Source: Dermatophagoides farinae (lineage: Eukaryota > Arthropoda > Arachnida > Sarcoptiformes > Pyroglyphidae). From it: 64,000 bases of DNA. Every line of letters begins with the position of its first letter. Position 1 is the stretch's first letter. A model generated the notes under the pieces. That model had not been told where the DNA came from. It saw nothing but the letters and a program-made list of their open reading frames with translations, and made no database searches. The position numbers and the translations under genes are program-made. This document shows, in pieces, positions 49,306 to 62,363 of this stretch. The stretch is taken from assembly GCF_024713945.1 (NCBI RefSeq), contig NC_134681.1, positions 2,728,001-2,792,000 of the forward strand. The letters run 5' to 3'.

Positions 49306-50070
49306 TCACATCATTATGCAATGGCCTTTAAGTTTTTCCTTTCGTATCTGAGACCTAGTCTTTTTTAGATCCATTCTTAACGACATGTTTCTTGTTTTAT
49401 CCATCGATAGTAATTCCTATGATGATTGTTGGAGGTGAAATCAAATTGAATGATTAGTGATAAGTAATTAGTAATTAGTGATTAGTGATTAGTAACTAGT
49501 AATTGAAATACCTGAAACGCTTCGTGTACATTATGGCCAGTTTTAGCCGAAGTTTCAATATAACCACATCCTTTTAATATTTTGGAACAATATTCTTGAG
49601 CATAATCGGCGGTCACTTCTCGTTGACCTTCTTCATCACATTTATTGCCTACCAAAATTAATGGTATTGTGTCATTATCATTTTGTTTGGTGTCGAATAT
49701 TTCTCGATAGATATGGTTCAATTCCTCTAGACTTTGTTTGGATGTAACACTAAAGACAAGCATGAATGCATGTCCTTTGGTTATGTTCAAACGTTGCATA
49801 GCGGGAAATTGATGTGAACCGGTCGTATCGGTTATTTGTAGTGTGCATACGTTCTTGTTACACGATATCACTTGACGATATGTATCTTCAATGGTTGGTA
49901 TGTAGGCATCACGGAATGTTCCTTTCAATAATTAATGGATTTCCATTCATAAATTCAATTCAACTAACAAGCAAATATTTACCTTTCACAAACCGTAACA
50001 CAAGGCTTGATTTGCCAACACCACCGGCGCCAAATACAACCACACGATAATCATTGCTTTGTTCGGGCAT
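49306..50070 (-). CDS. DIRAS-family Ras-like small GTPase
   Basis: Three exons on the minus strand, 50070-49983, 49921-49512 and 49416-49306, give 202 aa, close to the 198-199 aa of vertebrate DIRAS1/2. The start [20 protein letters not shown] is characteristic of the family. G boxes are GAGGVGKSS (14-22), effector [10 protein letters not shown] (36-45), DTTGSHQ (61-67), NKCDE and ETSAK. Ser 65 stands where Ras has catalytic Gln 61, which in this family is associated with very low GTP hydrolysis and a mostly GTP-bound state. The last exon reads [15 protein letters not shown], then a basic stretch, and ends in the CAAX box CIMM (199-202), so prenylation and plasma-membrane binding are expected. 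This small last exon is easy to miss: it follows a 95 bp intron with acceptor ATCATCATAG. Mammalian DIRAS proteins restrain Ras/MAPK signalling; the role here is inferred. Confidence 0.96.
49417..49511 (-). other. DIRAS last intron with TGATTAG-type repeats
   Basis: Most of this 95 bp intron consists of degenerate tandem copies of (A/T)GATTAGT and TAATTAGT, read on the plus strand from about 49451 to 49505. The repeats lie directly beside the donor of the second coding exon. Confidence 0.7.
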
Positions 50071-53000
50071 ATTTTTTCTTTTCTTTTCTTTTCTTTTGTT
50101 TTCTTTTGTTTTTTGTTTTGTTTAGTTTGAAAAATTGTTTTTGTTGTCAACGACGAATCTCGATCATTCAATGTTTGGTTCAATTTTTTGCTTGGATGAA
50201 TAATTCTGGAACCAGGCCACAATCATCTATGATGTTATGTGTTTAATCTTGTTTTTGATTCTAAAAAGAGAAAAAAGCGAAACAAAAATTCAAATCAAAC
50301 TCAGTGAAACATGGTGAATAAAGAAGGCGATATGATAGGCCTAGTTGAATGTTTTGTTAGAAAGTAATTCATTATCATTATTCTTTTGTTCGTGACTATG
50401 AATTTGGAATTAGCGATGATTAAAAAAGAAGTAAAAATTGAATAGAGAATCAAATTGAACCGTAAAAAACCTGAATGCCAAAGTCGACTAATAATTTGTA
50501 AGGTAACTCTCTCATCATCACTCTCATTCATTCTATAGGAATAATCATTTTCAAAAGGCAACAAACAAACCAACACAACAGAAACATTGATCCAGACAGT
50601 AGAGAATGTTACTATTTGTTCGAAATTTTTCAATTTACAACATGATAACGCAACAACCGGTTATGGAACAATGAAAAGAAGAAAGAACTTGGCCAGCATG
50701 TTTCAGACACACATAGAGTATTCGAATGGAAAAATGAACACTCGCACAAACGGTACATTTCGGATTCGTTGATCTGTTAGTTGGTTGAATAGGTCGTAAC
50801 GCATGCGTTTTTTCAAATCTGTTTTCTTTTATTTTTTGGATCATCAATTTTTGTGTTTGTATGTTATGTGTGTGTGTGTGTGTGTGTGTACTGTAGTCAG
50901 TATTTTGATCCCGAACATAAAACTGAGAATCGGTTATCGGTTATATAACACAATAACATACGTACCAATCAATAAAACCCTGACAAATATAAATCAAAAG
51001 GACAAGAAAGTTTATTGCCCAAAATTACATCATCATCATACTGCTACTATATGATTAGCTAGCGAACATGTGATTATGTAATTCGTTCTCTTCATTCTAT
51101 TGAATTCCGGTTAATTCGAGTCCATAATTGACATGCAATTTATGAGTTTCGTCAATAATTTTGACATTTTGACATTTGAATTCATTCTCTGTGTGCGTGA
51201 GAGACAAATGACTAATGACTAATGACTAAGGACTAATTAAACTTTTATTACATGTATATATTCCGGACACATGTAATAATCCATGTTACATAATTCGATC
51301 ATCGGATCATAATGTCAAAGTTAGGTGATGGGCAACAAGTGTGGTGAATTTTTCATTCACCGATAATATATAAATAGGAATGAAATGAAATCAGAACCTT
51401 ACAACTCATCATTAGCAATAGAGCAGACAAACAAACAAAAAATTGGGCCAACTTTTGCCGGAAAGAAAGCAAGCAAAAGAAAACTCGTTGGGTTCTAGGA
51501 AAAAAGAATCAATCCATCTATCCATCTATCTATGGAAATGATGTTATGCGTTGCGACGAAATCATTTTATTTCAGATGAATCCATGAATGAATGAATGAA
51601 TCATATCCACCATATCCATTTCGAGGGCTTAAAATCGATTCACAAATGTGTGTGTGTGTGTGTGTGTACATGCACATGTATATCAACTGAGAAACAACAA
51701 ACAGAAAATATTGGTGATAACAAAAAACGTAATACTGAGAAATGAGTCAAAATCAGCATCGATGACTAATAAATGACTCATTCTGAACAATAATGTTTCG
51801 ATTGATAAATGATGACAAAATCTGTATTACTGCAAAATTGGTTGAACATGGCTTTCGATCATCATCATTGTTTATTTGCTAGTTAGTGAATCATGTGAAA
51901 ATGCTGGTTATATTCATTATTCATATTTATTTATGAATAACGACAAGATGATTGTGATAGTGGAAGATTGGATTCATCACCATGATCTCGAAGAACATTG
52001 AAAAATTGACTTGTTTGGCCATCTCATGTAAGTAGAAAAAGGATTTTTTTCAATTGAGAAATGAGATAATTTGATGAACATTGTAGCTTTTAAATAGAAA
52101 TATTAAATTAGTCAAATTAGAATTGATTATGATTATTATTGAATGTTACTATTTTTTTGTTTATTTTCATGAACTGAAAAATATTTGTTCCGTTTCCTGT
52201 TGTGAGCCAATTTTTGGTATGTAGTTTGTTGGGCGGAATCCTTAGTTTATATGTAATCAATTATCGGCCTATACACACATGTTTTTAACTTGATGTTCAT
52301 GATTAGCAACATTTGGACCATGTTGGCTGTTTGTTTAGAATTGTAATTCTTGCCATTCATTGTGCTATTATTAAATTATGCTATTCATTCACTGCTGGGA
52401 TTTAGTTTTGTCATGTATGGGTGTTTGTTTGGTTGCATCTTTTTTTTCTCTTTTTTGGTGATTATTCGATTATTAATTCAAGCAACCAACGAACAAACAA
52501 CATTTGTTTATTTATCCACTGTTTTTCTCGTTTTTTTGTTGATGTTATTTATCCAGCATCATCAACCATTTAACCATTTTAAAGATCATATGATGACAAG
52601 TGAAAAAAAACAACAACAATTACAATGATGATGCTGGTGGTGGTGACAGAAACAACAAAGAGAAATGAAAAGCCCATAATGATATTCTGTATTATAATCA
52701 CCTACACACAGTGAGTAAATCAAGAAGTAAAAAATTCCACCAACAATAGCGCAAGGAATAATGTGGCGAAGAATGCAAGCCGTTTCATGTTTCATGTGTC
52801 ATATAAAATCCTAGTGCAATTCATTTCTACATGAATTAATCCCTTTATTTCACACTGTGTGAGTGCATGTTGTTTACTAGTCGATTCAAGGTCAATGATT
52901 CAATCATTCGCTTGGCTAAATTGTTTTGTTATAATTTGACTTTATGAAAATTTTCAAGCCCGACGATTGCAATACGTTGCAATACTGACCAATATGATTC

Positions 53001-53246
53001 CATTGTTGAATTTAAATTTTGTTGAATGATTCATTTTCTATTATTTTCTTTTGTTTTGTTTTTGACATTGAATTTGACTCTGTTGTCGAACATCTGTGCC
53101 ATGCTTGATCGGTCATTGTGAGAATAACTTGGTCCAACTAACCTAATGGATTGACTATGGAATAATTTGAATACATGATAGACACACAGGTGTAATCGAT
53201 AGATAAACAAACATTGTTATAGAATATTCTGCCAGACAAAACCGAC

Positions 53247-53514
<268 letters not shown>

Positions 53515-54917
53515 ATGTGGTCATCATAGTGAAAGTTTTGTTTACAAATTCCATGAATGAACTTGAATGAATGAAAAAAAAACTTTTGCATTTTTGAAAC
53601 AACAAACGATGTGCAAAATGAAAGTAAGAAAAAAAATTAAAATTCTTCTCAATAAATCTTATGTAGCAGGGAGCAACAGTGATGACGAAAAAAATTTACG
53701 AAAACTTGAGATTCTGGTTGTGTTATTTAGATATTTTCTGGCCAACAAGCCCCCCCCTCTTCTGTTCACCATTTTACATTGTCCACATAAACTGTACACA
53801 TGAATGAACATTTTCAACACACACACACGCACAGAGAGAAATTCATCGATCAATCATCACCGATTCTTATTACACACACACACACACATTTGACTGGTAA
53901 TGTTTTTGCTGTAGGATTTATTTGCTGGAATTTGTCATATAAATTATATCGCTATATTGACATTGAACTTGTAAGCATGGTATCTGTCTTGTGATATTGA
54001 GTGTTCGATTCGTTGCAATATTGTTTGATGAACTCAATAGTACCAAGTGATGAGAAATCCGATTATCATCATACGGATTTGTGCCTAAAAAAGATGAAGA
54101 GAAATTTGTTTTGTCCACCATTCCAACATACACGAATCGATTCGTGTAACATTATTCTAGTGAACCTAACAAGAATTTGAAATTATTTCATTCTTATTCT
54201 CACGTTTCTGGCTTTACTCATTGAGCTATCAACACATTTTCGATGATCATTATGTCCAAAGATACCGGACTGAATGAATGCACAAAGTGGCACGTGAGTT
54301 ATTATTATAATGATGATGATCAACGTGAACAACAAATAAAACAATAACTATAACAATACATTGTTGAAAAGAGAGAATGATACAGTGAACAGAATTATTA
54401 ATATGCATTCCGGAAATTGCATCACAATAATGTAACCAAACACAGTGAATAATTGAATAATTGAATTTAATTGCTGAAATGTTGGAATGTTATTACAAAA
54501 CTGGTATGTACTTTACAAATTACCAATTGGCATAAAATCGGATAAAATTTGGACAATGAGCATCATGATTGATGAGCAGCGACAAATTCAATTGAATCAA
54601 TGGTTAGATTATGGTTTATATGAATCACTATTGAGTCATGCATTGATTTATATGGTAGCCATAGGCATTGTTGTTGCTATTAATGGTCATCATTTCATTT
54701 CATCTCTATCAATAGCGAATATTTTATCGTTCAGAGAGTAAACAGTTTGTGTGCAATGTATCTGTTGGAAATCATTTTTCAATATTTGGCTTCTTCATTC
54801 TCTTGGAATCGCATTCCATTGAATGTTGCTCGATTGTGCAACAATGAATGTGTTATTTTTCCAGTTAATGATGATGACAATAGAGAGATAGAGAGTGAGA
54901 GTGAAAAACTAACAAAA

Positions 54918-54933
54918 ATGTCCCTATAGGGAC
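54918..54933. repeat. 16 bp perfect palindrome
   Basis: TGTCCCTATAGGGACA is its own reverse complement, in an otherwise AT-rich context. Confidence 0.85.
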
Positions 54934-55332
54934 AAAATATTTATCTCGAATTAGAATCTATTCGGAAAAATCGAAATGAAAACAAATTGCAGGAGTCAAA
55001 ATAGAAATAGAACTATCGAAACTGATTTCGTTTGAATGATCCATTCTAAATTATGATATATGCCATATGACAAATGATGATGATGAATATAATTCTCTTT
55101 TGAAATGAACTTGCCAATCCTCATGAATGTCGTAAACAATCGACACTCAGATAGTATGGATATCCGGTTTCATTAGTGAATGAGAGACTGATGATTTGAT
55201 CATTTTGTCGCTCCATTTGAATTATATACATCTTGACTGTATTGTATGATTATGTAATTGAAAACCAATTTCGTTTCCTTCTTTTTTGTCTATAGAATAT
55301 AATCACGAATGAAGGGAAAACCTTTCAACACC

Positions 55333-55367
55333 TTTTTATTGCACACATCACAGGTGTGCAATAAAAA
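55333..55367. repeat. Perfect inverted repeat, 14 bp arms and 7 b loop
   Basis: The left arm TTTTTATTGCACAC and right arm GTGTGCAATAAAAA are exact inverses around ATCACAG. The stem is too short for a typical animal pre-miRNA. Confidence 0.85.
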
Positions 55368-56594
55368 CTAGGCCATCCTGGCAAATAATAATTGGAAAAT
55401 GGAACGGGAGAAAATAAAAATTTCACGAGACCGGCTTTGACAAATGGAAATTTTCAATTTTCTTGCATGCACATGGATAGATTACAATGTGGCCACACGA
55501 ACATCATACATTGGCTGACGGCTTTTGTCGTTGATGTTGTGAATGAAGGAATGGAAAAAAGACTTACATTTTTGTCGTGATTGTTTCCACTTGAAAGTGA
55601 ATATAATAATATTCTTTGCAATTTGAAACGTTGATTGAATTGATGTTGCTTTTTCCATCATTTTTATTGTCGCCGTTGATTTTGTGATTGTTGGTCTCCA
55701 TGCGTGTTGAAGATGAAGCGAAAAAAAACAGAATCAAAAGCACAAAGTGATGAATTGTCCTCTCATTTACATGTTTTTGTTGTTTTATTACCATTTTTAT
55801 GTGGCAAATTGCCGGCAATTTGGCAAACAAGCAATTTATTATTGCTTTTATGGAGCCCATTAACCTGGGCTGAAATTGGTTGCAACCGAAACGGAATGGA
55901 ATTGAATGGAATTGAATTGAATTGATTGGCTCCAATTTTGGCCATTCAATAGATGAAGAGCGAAAGCGAGACTATTCAAATATTTAAACTGACAGTAAAT
56001 TTACAGTTGAAAAAAGGTTTCATCATTTGAATGAAAGGAAAATCTGAGCATCCGATTCAAGTGTTGTTTGTATTGTGATGACTATGGAATTTCACTCAAA
56101 CAGTGGTGACAACATTGATTATGACCAAATGGAATTTGGTCCAATGCAAACACCACCACCGTTGAAGATGAATGCACTTGAAGTAAACAAATAAGATGAA
56201 AACTTTTATCTCAAATCAAATATTTCAATGACGACCAGAAGGAGAGGAAAAACTTTTTGATTCGTTTTCGAAAACATTTGGAGCCGATGAACGAATAAAT
56301 AAATACATAGTGAACAAATGTATGGCACAACCAAAAGCAAAACAAACTGAACAGTCACATAGTAATAGAATTTGGTCACAAGGTATTCACATTTCACTTT
56401 TCTTTCATTTTCCCTTGAAAATCATTGATCATTGATTCTGTTTATCTTATTTTACGTTAATTTATTGAAAAAATTTCAACTTGTTCATTCATTCATTTAT
56501 TCATTCATTCATTCATTCGTGTGTCTATGACTCGATAGTATTTATACGAAAACCAGAGTAATGGGAAAGATCCAAGAAATCAAGAATGAATAGT

Positions 56595-56598
<4 letters not shown>

Positions 56599-56645
<47 letters not shown>

Positions 56646-56654
56646 AAGAGAGAG
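56599..56654. repeat. Compound (GT)n(AG)n microsatellite
   Basis: About 14 GT units pass directly into about 13 AG units with one AAAG interruption. Confidence 0.95.
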
Positions 56655-59600
56655 CGAATAGCGGTCGCGAATGAATTGTGATGGTGAAAACGGAAAAAAT
56701 TATTTGAATTAAACTTTGATGTTTGGGCCAGAAGAGAATCAATACGCAATCGTAGTCAATGGTTATAGTATTATATTGATGCGGCAATTGATCAAGTTTT
56801 TCTGTGGATGCTCATACTATGGTTACGATATTGCAAACTAAAACTGTTTCGATTCAATGATTTTATATAATAAAATGAACCAGAAAATGCGAAACTATCA
56901 GAAACCAAGACACCAATGTGAACACAAATGAAACACACATATTATTTAGATTTAGATAAAAACAACATCTCTCTGTCTCTCTGTCTCTCATGTGTATTTG
57001 TTGGAGTTGCTATTCTGCACATGCATGAAGAGGATGAACATAGTACTATACTAGGGTCCTAGACGTAAACCAGAAATGAATAAGCGGTATTTGTGCGAAG
57101 AATTGAATGAATTCATTTGAATGAATGGCTGAATCAATGAATGAATGAAAAGGGCCAACTGAAAAAAGACTGTGAATATCAAGTTTTCTCCATTTCTTTG
57201 CTTTTCCATTCCCTTTCGTGTAATCCATGATGGGATTGTTGAAAAATTTTCACTGCTAGATAACTAGCCAGTATATCTGATATATTGTTGTATGGAAAAG
57301 CAAATAAATATGACTCCTGGATTGTACAATGTGTGCTGTTGGTGTTCAAACAACCAGAAAAACCGAAAAAGACTCAAACAGAATACACATACATAGATTA
57401 TACCAGTGCTCTTTGTCTCATCATTTCATTTGGCTTTTTCTTTGACGTTTCGTTTGTACATGTGTATGGTTGCAAAATATATGCCTATAGTATACGTTTT
57501 TGTTGTGTTTTTTCCATTCTATGACGTGGGTGTATAATGGGATAGTTTTGTGTTTTTCCCCCACCCCTCCCATATATACACACACACACACACAAAAACT
57601 TGGCCAAAAGTAATTTCTTATGGAGCCAAACTATTTCTGAGTCGACGTCGTTGTTGTTGTCGTCAGATGTCCTTTTCTAGTGAAATAAAAATAAAAATAA
57701 AAATAAAAGAGTAGTTGTAAAAAGTGATAGAAGCAGCAATGATTATTTGGTGTTGGATAAAGCTTTGAAAATTGAGGAAAAGAATGCCGCATTTGAGCTG
57801 TTCCTAGAAACTGCCACCACATATTGATCAATTTCATAATGTAAATGTTTTTTCTTCCCTCTCTCCCTCTCTTACTTATTTGTCGATGTTCGATTCTTGT
57901 TTCTCCACATCTAATCGAATCGAAGACATGAGACAGATATTCCGGAAACAATTGTATGGGATCTGATCGTTGGCTGGAGGAAAAAATTTTTTGAATTCTC
58001 TACTTGGAAAAAAATATTTCCAATGTCCATTACCCCACTTTTGATTGCGAAAAAACATAGTCATTTGCTCGGCAATAATAATAATGAAATGTTTATGAAA
58101 CATGTGAATTTCGTGTAATTGTGTGCGTGGGCGTACAAATGAAGAGATACATGAAAGTGGATCAATTTTTGTTGCAAATGGAACAAACTTTTGAGACGAA
58201 AAAAATGATGATGATTCTATTGAAATTGGCCAGTAATACACATGTTATGAATGAAATTGTTGGATGCAAAGTTTATTCAATCTCTTTCTCGACTGGATAA
58301 TTCTGATCTTTGTTGTGGGTAATCATTGTTTGTTTGAAGAAAATTTTTATCTGTCCAGTTTTTGGGTTGGTTGCCGTTTCCACGCAATCATCATAGAATT
58401 CATCATTTGGACTTGAAATAGCGAATTTCTTTCTCCGAATCGAATAGAAAAAGGACGATCGATCGATCAAATCGTCGCAATGGTGATGGATCGATCGATC
58501 ATTATTAGTGAATGTAAAAATGACTGGAATCGAATATTGAATACAAAATTGAAAAGTGGAAAAAACTTTTTAGTTCCGGTAATTTACGATCATCATTATG
58601 ATCAAATACATTGCCTTGGGTCATTGAACAATGATGATGAGACATTTATTGGATCGCAAATTTTGTGTGAGCAATCTTTTTTTGACAACCAATGATGACA
58701 AACGCACAATGAAACACACACATACACACACTTGTACAATATTGTATTAGTATATGATGATCAAAGAGAAAGAAATGTTTTCTATTTGCTTGAAACCGTT
58801 AATCAAAAACTGGGGAAATTGAAAATGAAATTGTCACGAAATTGAACCCTAGTGAACGAAATGACGACAATCGACAATCGAAATGGAAAATTTCAGTGAG
58901 CCAATAAGAAAATCACAGACAAAATGTGGTTACCACCAATCTGATCGATAATGACGTTGATGACGAGAAATTTAAATATTTTTCCCTGTTTATTTGTGTG
59001 TAATGAAATTTGCTGAATTTGTCTTTGATTCCATTTTCCGTTGATCGTCATGTGCCATGGTGAAGAAAAAAGAAAATGAAAGTCGGAAATGATGATGACC
59101 ATTGAATACGACCATGAAATGTCTAATGATCTGTTTGTCTGTAGTTTTGTTTGTTGGAAACTCCAACCAGTCACCAATTGATGAGTGAAATGTGCTCAAT
59201 TTGTAAAATGATCGAATCGCTAAAGCAACGAATTAAGTCATAATCAGACTTTCTATTTTGCTTGTCTGAATTGTTGAATAATTTTCTGTACGTCAGATTT
59301 GACAACTAAACCAAATGGAAAAATTCCAGATTGACGTTTTCGACATTTTCACTGTCCTATTCAGTTCAGTTTAAGTTTCCAGTATTTATCCAAGAGAATA
59401 ATAAGTCAAAGAGAGAAAGCCATCAAGTATTTTTCATTTGTTTATGCATGTGAATAAATGAATGAACCAAATGAAAGTATTATTAGTGAAAATAAAGAGA
59501 CAAACCAAAAATGATATGGTTATGTGCTGTGTGTGTGTGTGTGTATATGTAGAATCACTAATGATTAGAAAAGCGAAAGGTGTACAATGACAAAACACAG

Positions 59601-60734
59601 ACCCACTAACAAAATGACAATTGTAATGTAACCATTTGTGGTTCTCTCCATAGTTTTGTGTATGGTAGGGTATGGTTTGGTTGCCAAAATGAATTCTTTT
59701 AGATTCTGGCCATTTTACGACATCAATCATTAATTAATGAGTTGTTTATGTTTGTGTCGTCGTCTTTGTCGCTGTTGTTGTCATTTTCATTGTTAGAGGA
59801 AAAAACAAAATGAAACAATAGAAAAGAAAATTGTTCTTGTTGTTGTTGTCGATGTTGTCGATGTTGTTGTTTTGTTTTATTTGTATTGTTTCATGTGTTT
59901 TGTTTGTATTTTCCAAGATTCTCAGCTTTCATTCCGGTGTCTGTGCATGTGGTTTTGATTGATTGCCATTCGGCACACTCACACACGGCCAACACACTTA
60001 TTGCATTTCGTTTTGTTTTTGTTTTTGTTTCAGTAACATCATTTTAATGTCTTACCACAAACATTAATGGGCAAATACATGAGTCATCCATTGTGGACAG
60101 TGTGAACATGTTCCGAATGGAGAGGAAATTAGAAAGAATCAAATATCAAGACATGTGACCAATATTTATATATTATCATTGTTATTGTTATGTTGGTCAA
60201 CACGTATAATCGTTGGATGGATTTTTTCTCCATTTTCCAAATGGGTGATTGTATTGCTTTAATTTGATTGAAAAAAATTTATTGATGTGATTGGGATGAT
60301 TATCGTTGCAAGTTTCAGAATCACTTGATTAATTGCATTCCATAGACTTGCAATAGTGGAATTACAGCATTGGTTTACTGATTGATTGATTGCTTCAATT
60401 CTTCTTTATTGTCATTAGTTGCTATTAACCTTATTTAGAACCATAATATTGAAAAATGGCCATTTCAATCATCATGATGATGATGACAGCGTCATTAGAT
60501 TACATGATAGCCTGCAAAAATGTTTCAAATGTATGTTGTCATCAAGTTAGCAAAATGCATCAAACAGCAGACAAAACACACTGATCAATCATTTCATGTA
60601 ATCCATTCACTAGAAATGGGTTAACATTGACGTTCCATACGAATGAATGGACAAGTTAATCAAATTAAGAATGTTTCGGGATAACTCCATTACAACAACA
60701 ACAACAACGAAAATAGCGAAAAAAACGAACTTAA

Positions 60735-60931
60735 ATGAGAAAAATAAACAACAAGAAAGACAATGTTGTTTTCAGCAATCTATTACTACTAGTTTCAATT
60801 AATTTCTTTCAATTTGCAATTGGAAACCGGCTATTCAAGATTCATAGTGATTCAGTGCCATCACGAAGAACAATGAATAATTTGTATGGACAAGAGAAAA
60901 TTAATTATCAGTCACTGTTTACTGTTACCGG
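60735..60931 (+). other. Weak candidate first exon of a secreted protein
   Basis: Starting at ATG 60735 the frame reads MRKINNKKDNVVFSNLLLLV and continues hydrophobic to about residue 29, a plausible signal peptide. About 35 polar residues with two basic pairs or near-pairs follow (PSRRTM, QEKINY). A possible donor ACCG|GTAAAA follows at 60932. No second exon was found, so this could be chance in AT-rich DNA. Confidence 0.18.
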
Positions 60932-62309
60932 TAAAACATTGATGTGACACAAACGTGTGTGTTAATGAAAATAAACCATAAACCATAAACCACCAAAAGT
61001 AAAAAAAGTGGCTAGCCAAATACAGCACGTCATAAACAGGTGTCTATGGGAACCATTCAGATTCACATCTTTATTTGTCTTGAATTTGCGTGTTATTTAT
61101 GAATTGAAATCAAATTCACTTGTGAAATTCAGTATAAGTCGTCAACCTTGCATTCAACGTCAATTGTAATTTGCTTTTCATCATTAACACTAGGATTGTT
61201 TCCCCATAATCGGTTATTGACGCGAACCAAACAAAACAACTACAACGACAACGACAACAACAATAACAACAACAACAACTTACTACTATATAGTAAAGAA
61301 GAAAGAAAATTCTATTCTCTTGGACCATGGAAATGAATGATTGTTGCTTGGCAATGACAACCGTAATGGGAACAGATGGGACAGTAGGAAAATCTCATCA
61401 AGTATTGAATATTGAAAATAATGAATGTTTGCAGTTTGGTTCATTTCAAATGTCCATTATGGAATTCATCATGGGGTGTGGATGGGAAATGTTTTCAATC
61501 CCACCATTGTTGCCGTCGTTTTTAATTGGTACAATGAATCGCTATGTAAAGGAAAAAGTGAATGACTTTTGATTTTGCAAAATGTTATTCCAATTTGATT
61601 GGCCTTGAGTTGATTTGTTCTTTTCAATTATTACGTTGGGTGCCTTGAAATTTAACAACCATCATCCTTAGGAATGAAAGAATGAAAACAAAGGGACAAA
61701 TCCAATTCCATCCCTTGCCAATGAACATTTCAGATGATGACGATGAGGTATATTGGTATAGGACAATGATTGATATCGGAGCAAGTATCAACAAATGAAC
61801 ATGATGATGATGATGATTATAATGGCAGTAAGTGGAATGTGGAAAATGAAAAACAAAAACAAAACAAAACAAAACAAAAACAGTGCATTGTTTTGTTGTG
61901 CTCATTTAGAATTTTGATATCAAAAACGACAAAAACAACTGAAACAACACATTTACAGGGGGTGCTAGTACACATTGTTTTCTCATTCCTCATTCGGATG
62001 GTTTTTCTGTTAATCTAGCATTGTGAATGGAATATTCATCTGCGTGTAAAACTTATTCTGGCATTCGACGGGGTTTCATCATTATCATGACTGTTTTGTG
62101 CAGTTGTTCATTCTGTTGATATATCGTCAACAATCACAGTGAATCGAGGGAAAGCTTTTGTTTCAATTTGATTCGATTTGTTTTCGACCACATTTAATAC
62201 ATTGTTCCAGAGCATAAATGAAAACACCGTCATCATTATCATTTTGGTTTTCCATTCGAGATTCCATAATGAATGAATCGGGAATATATGCGCGTATTAT
62301 ATTGGAATT

Positions 62310-62312
<3 letters not shown>

Positions 62313-62352
<40 letters not shown>

Positions 62353-62363
62353 GTGTGTGTGTG
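62313..62363. repeat. (CT)n(GT)n microsatellite
   Basis: About 20 CT units with one TTT interruption pass into six GT units. Confidence 0.93.

Noticed and set aside
54487-54741. 84-residue frame with one hydrophobic segment
   Set aside because: No resemblance to a known protein, no splice partners, and composition like surrounding AT-rich DNA.
61327-61572. 81-residue frame beginning MEMNDCCLAM
   Set aside because: No homology recognised and no splice or poly(A) support; length is within chance for this composition.
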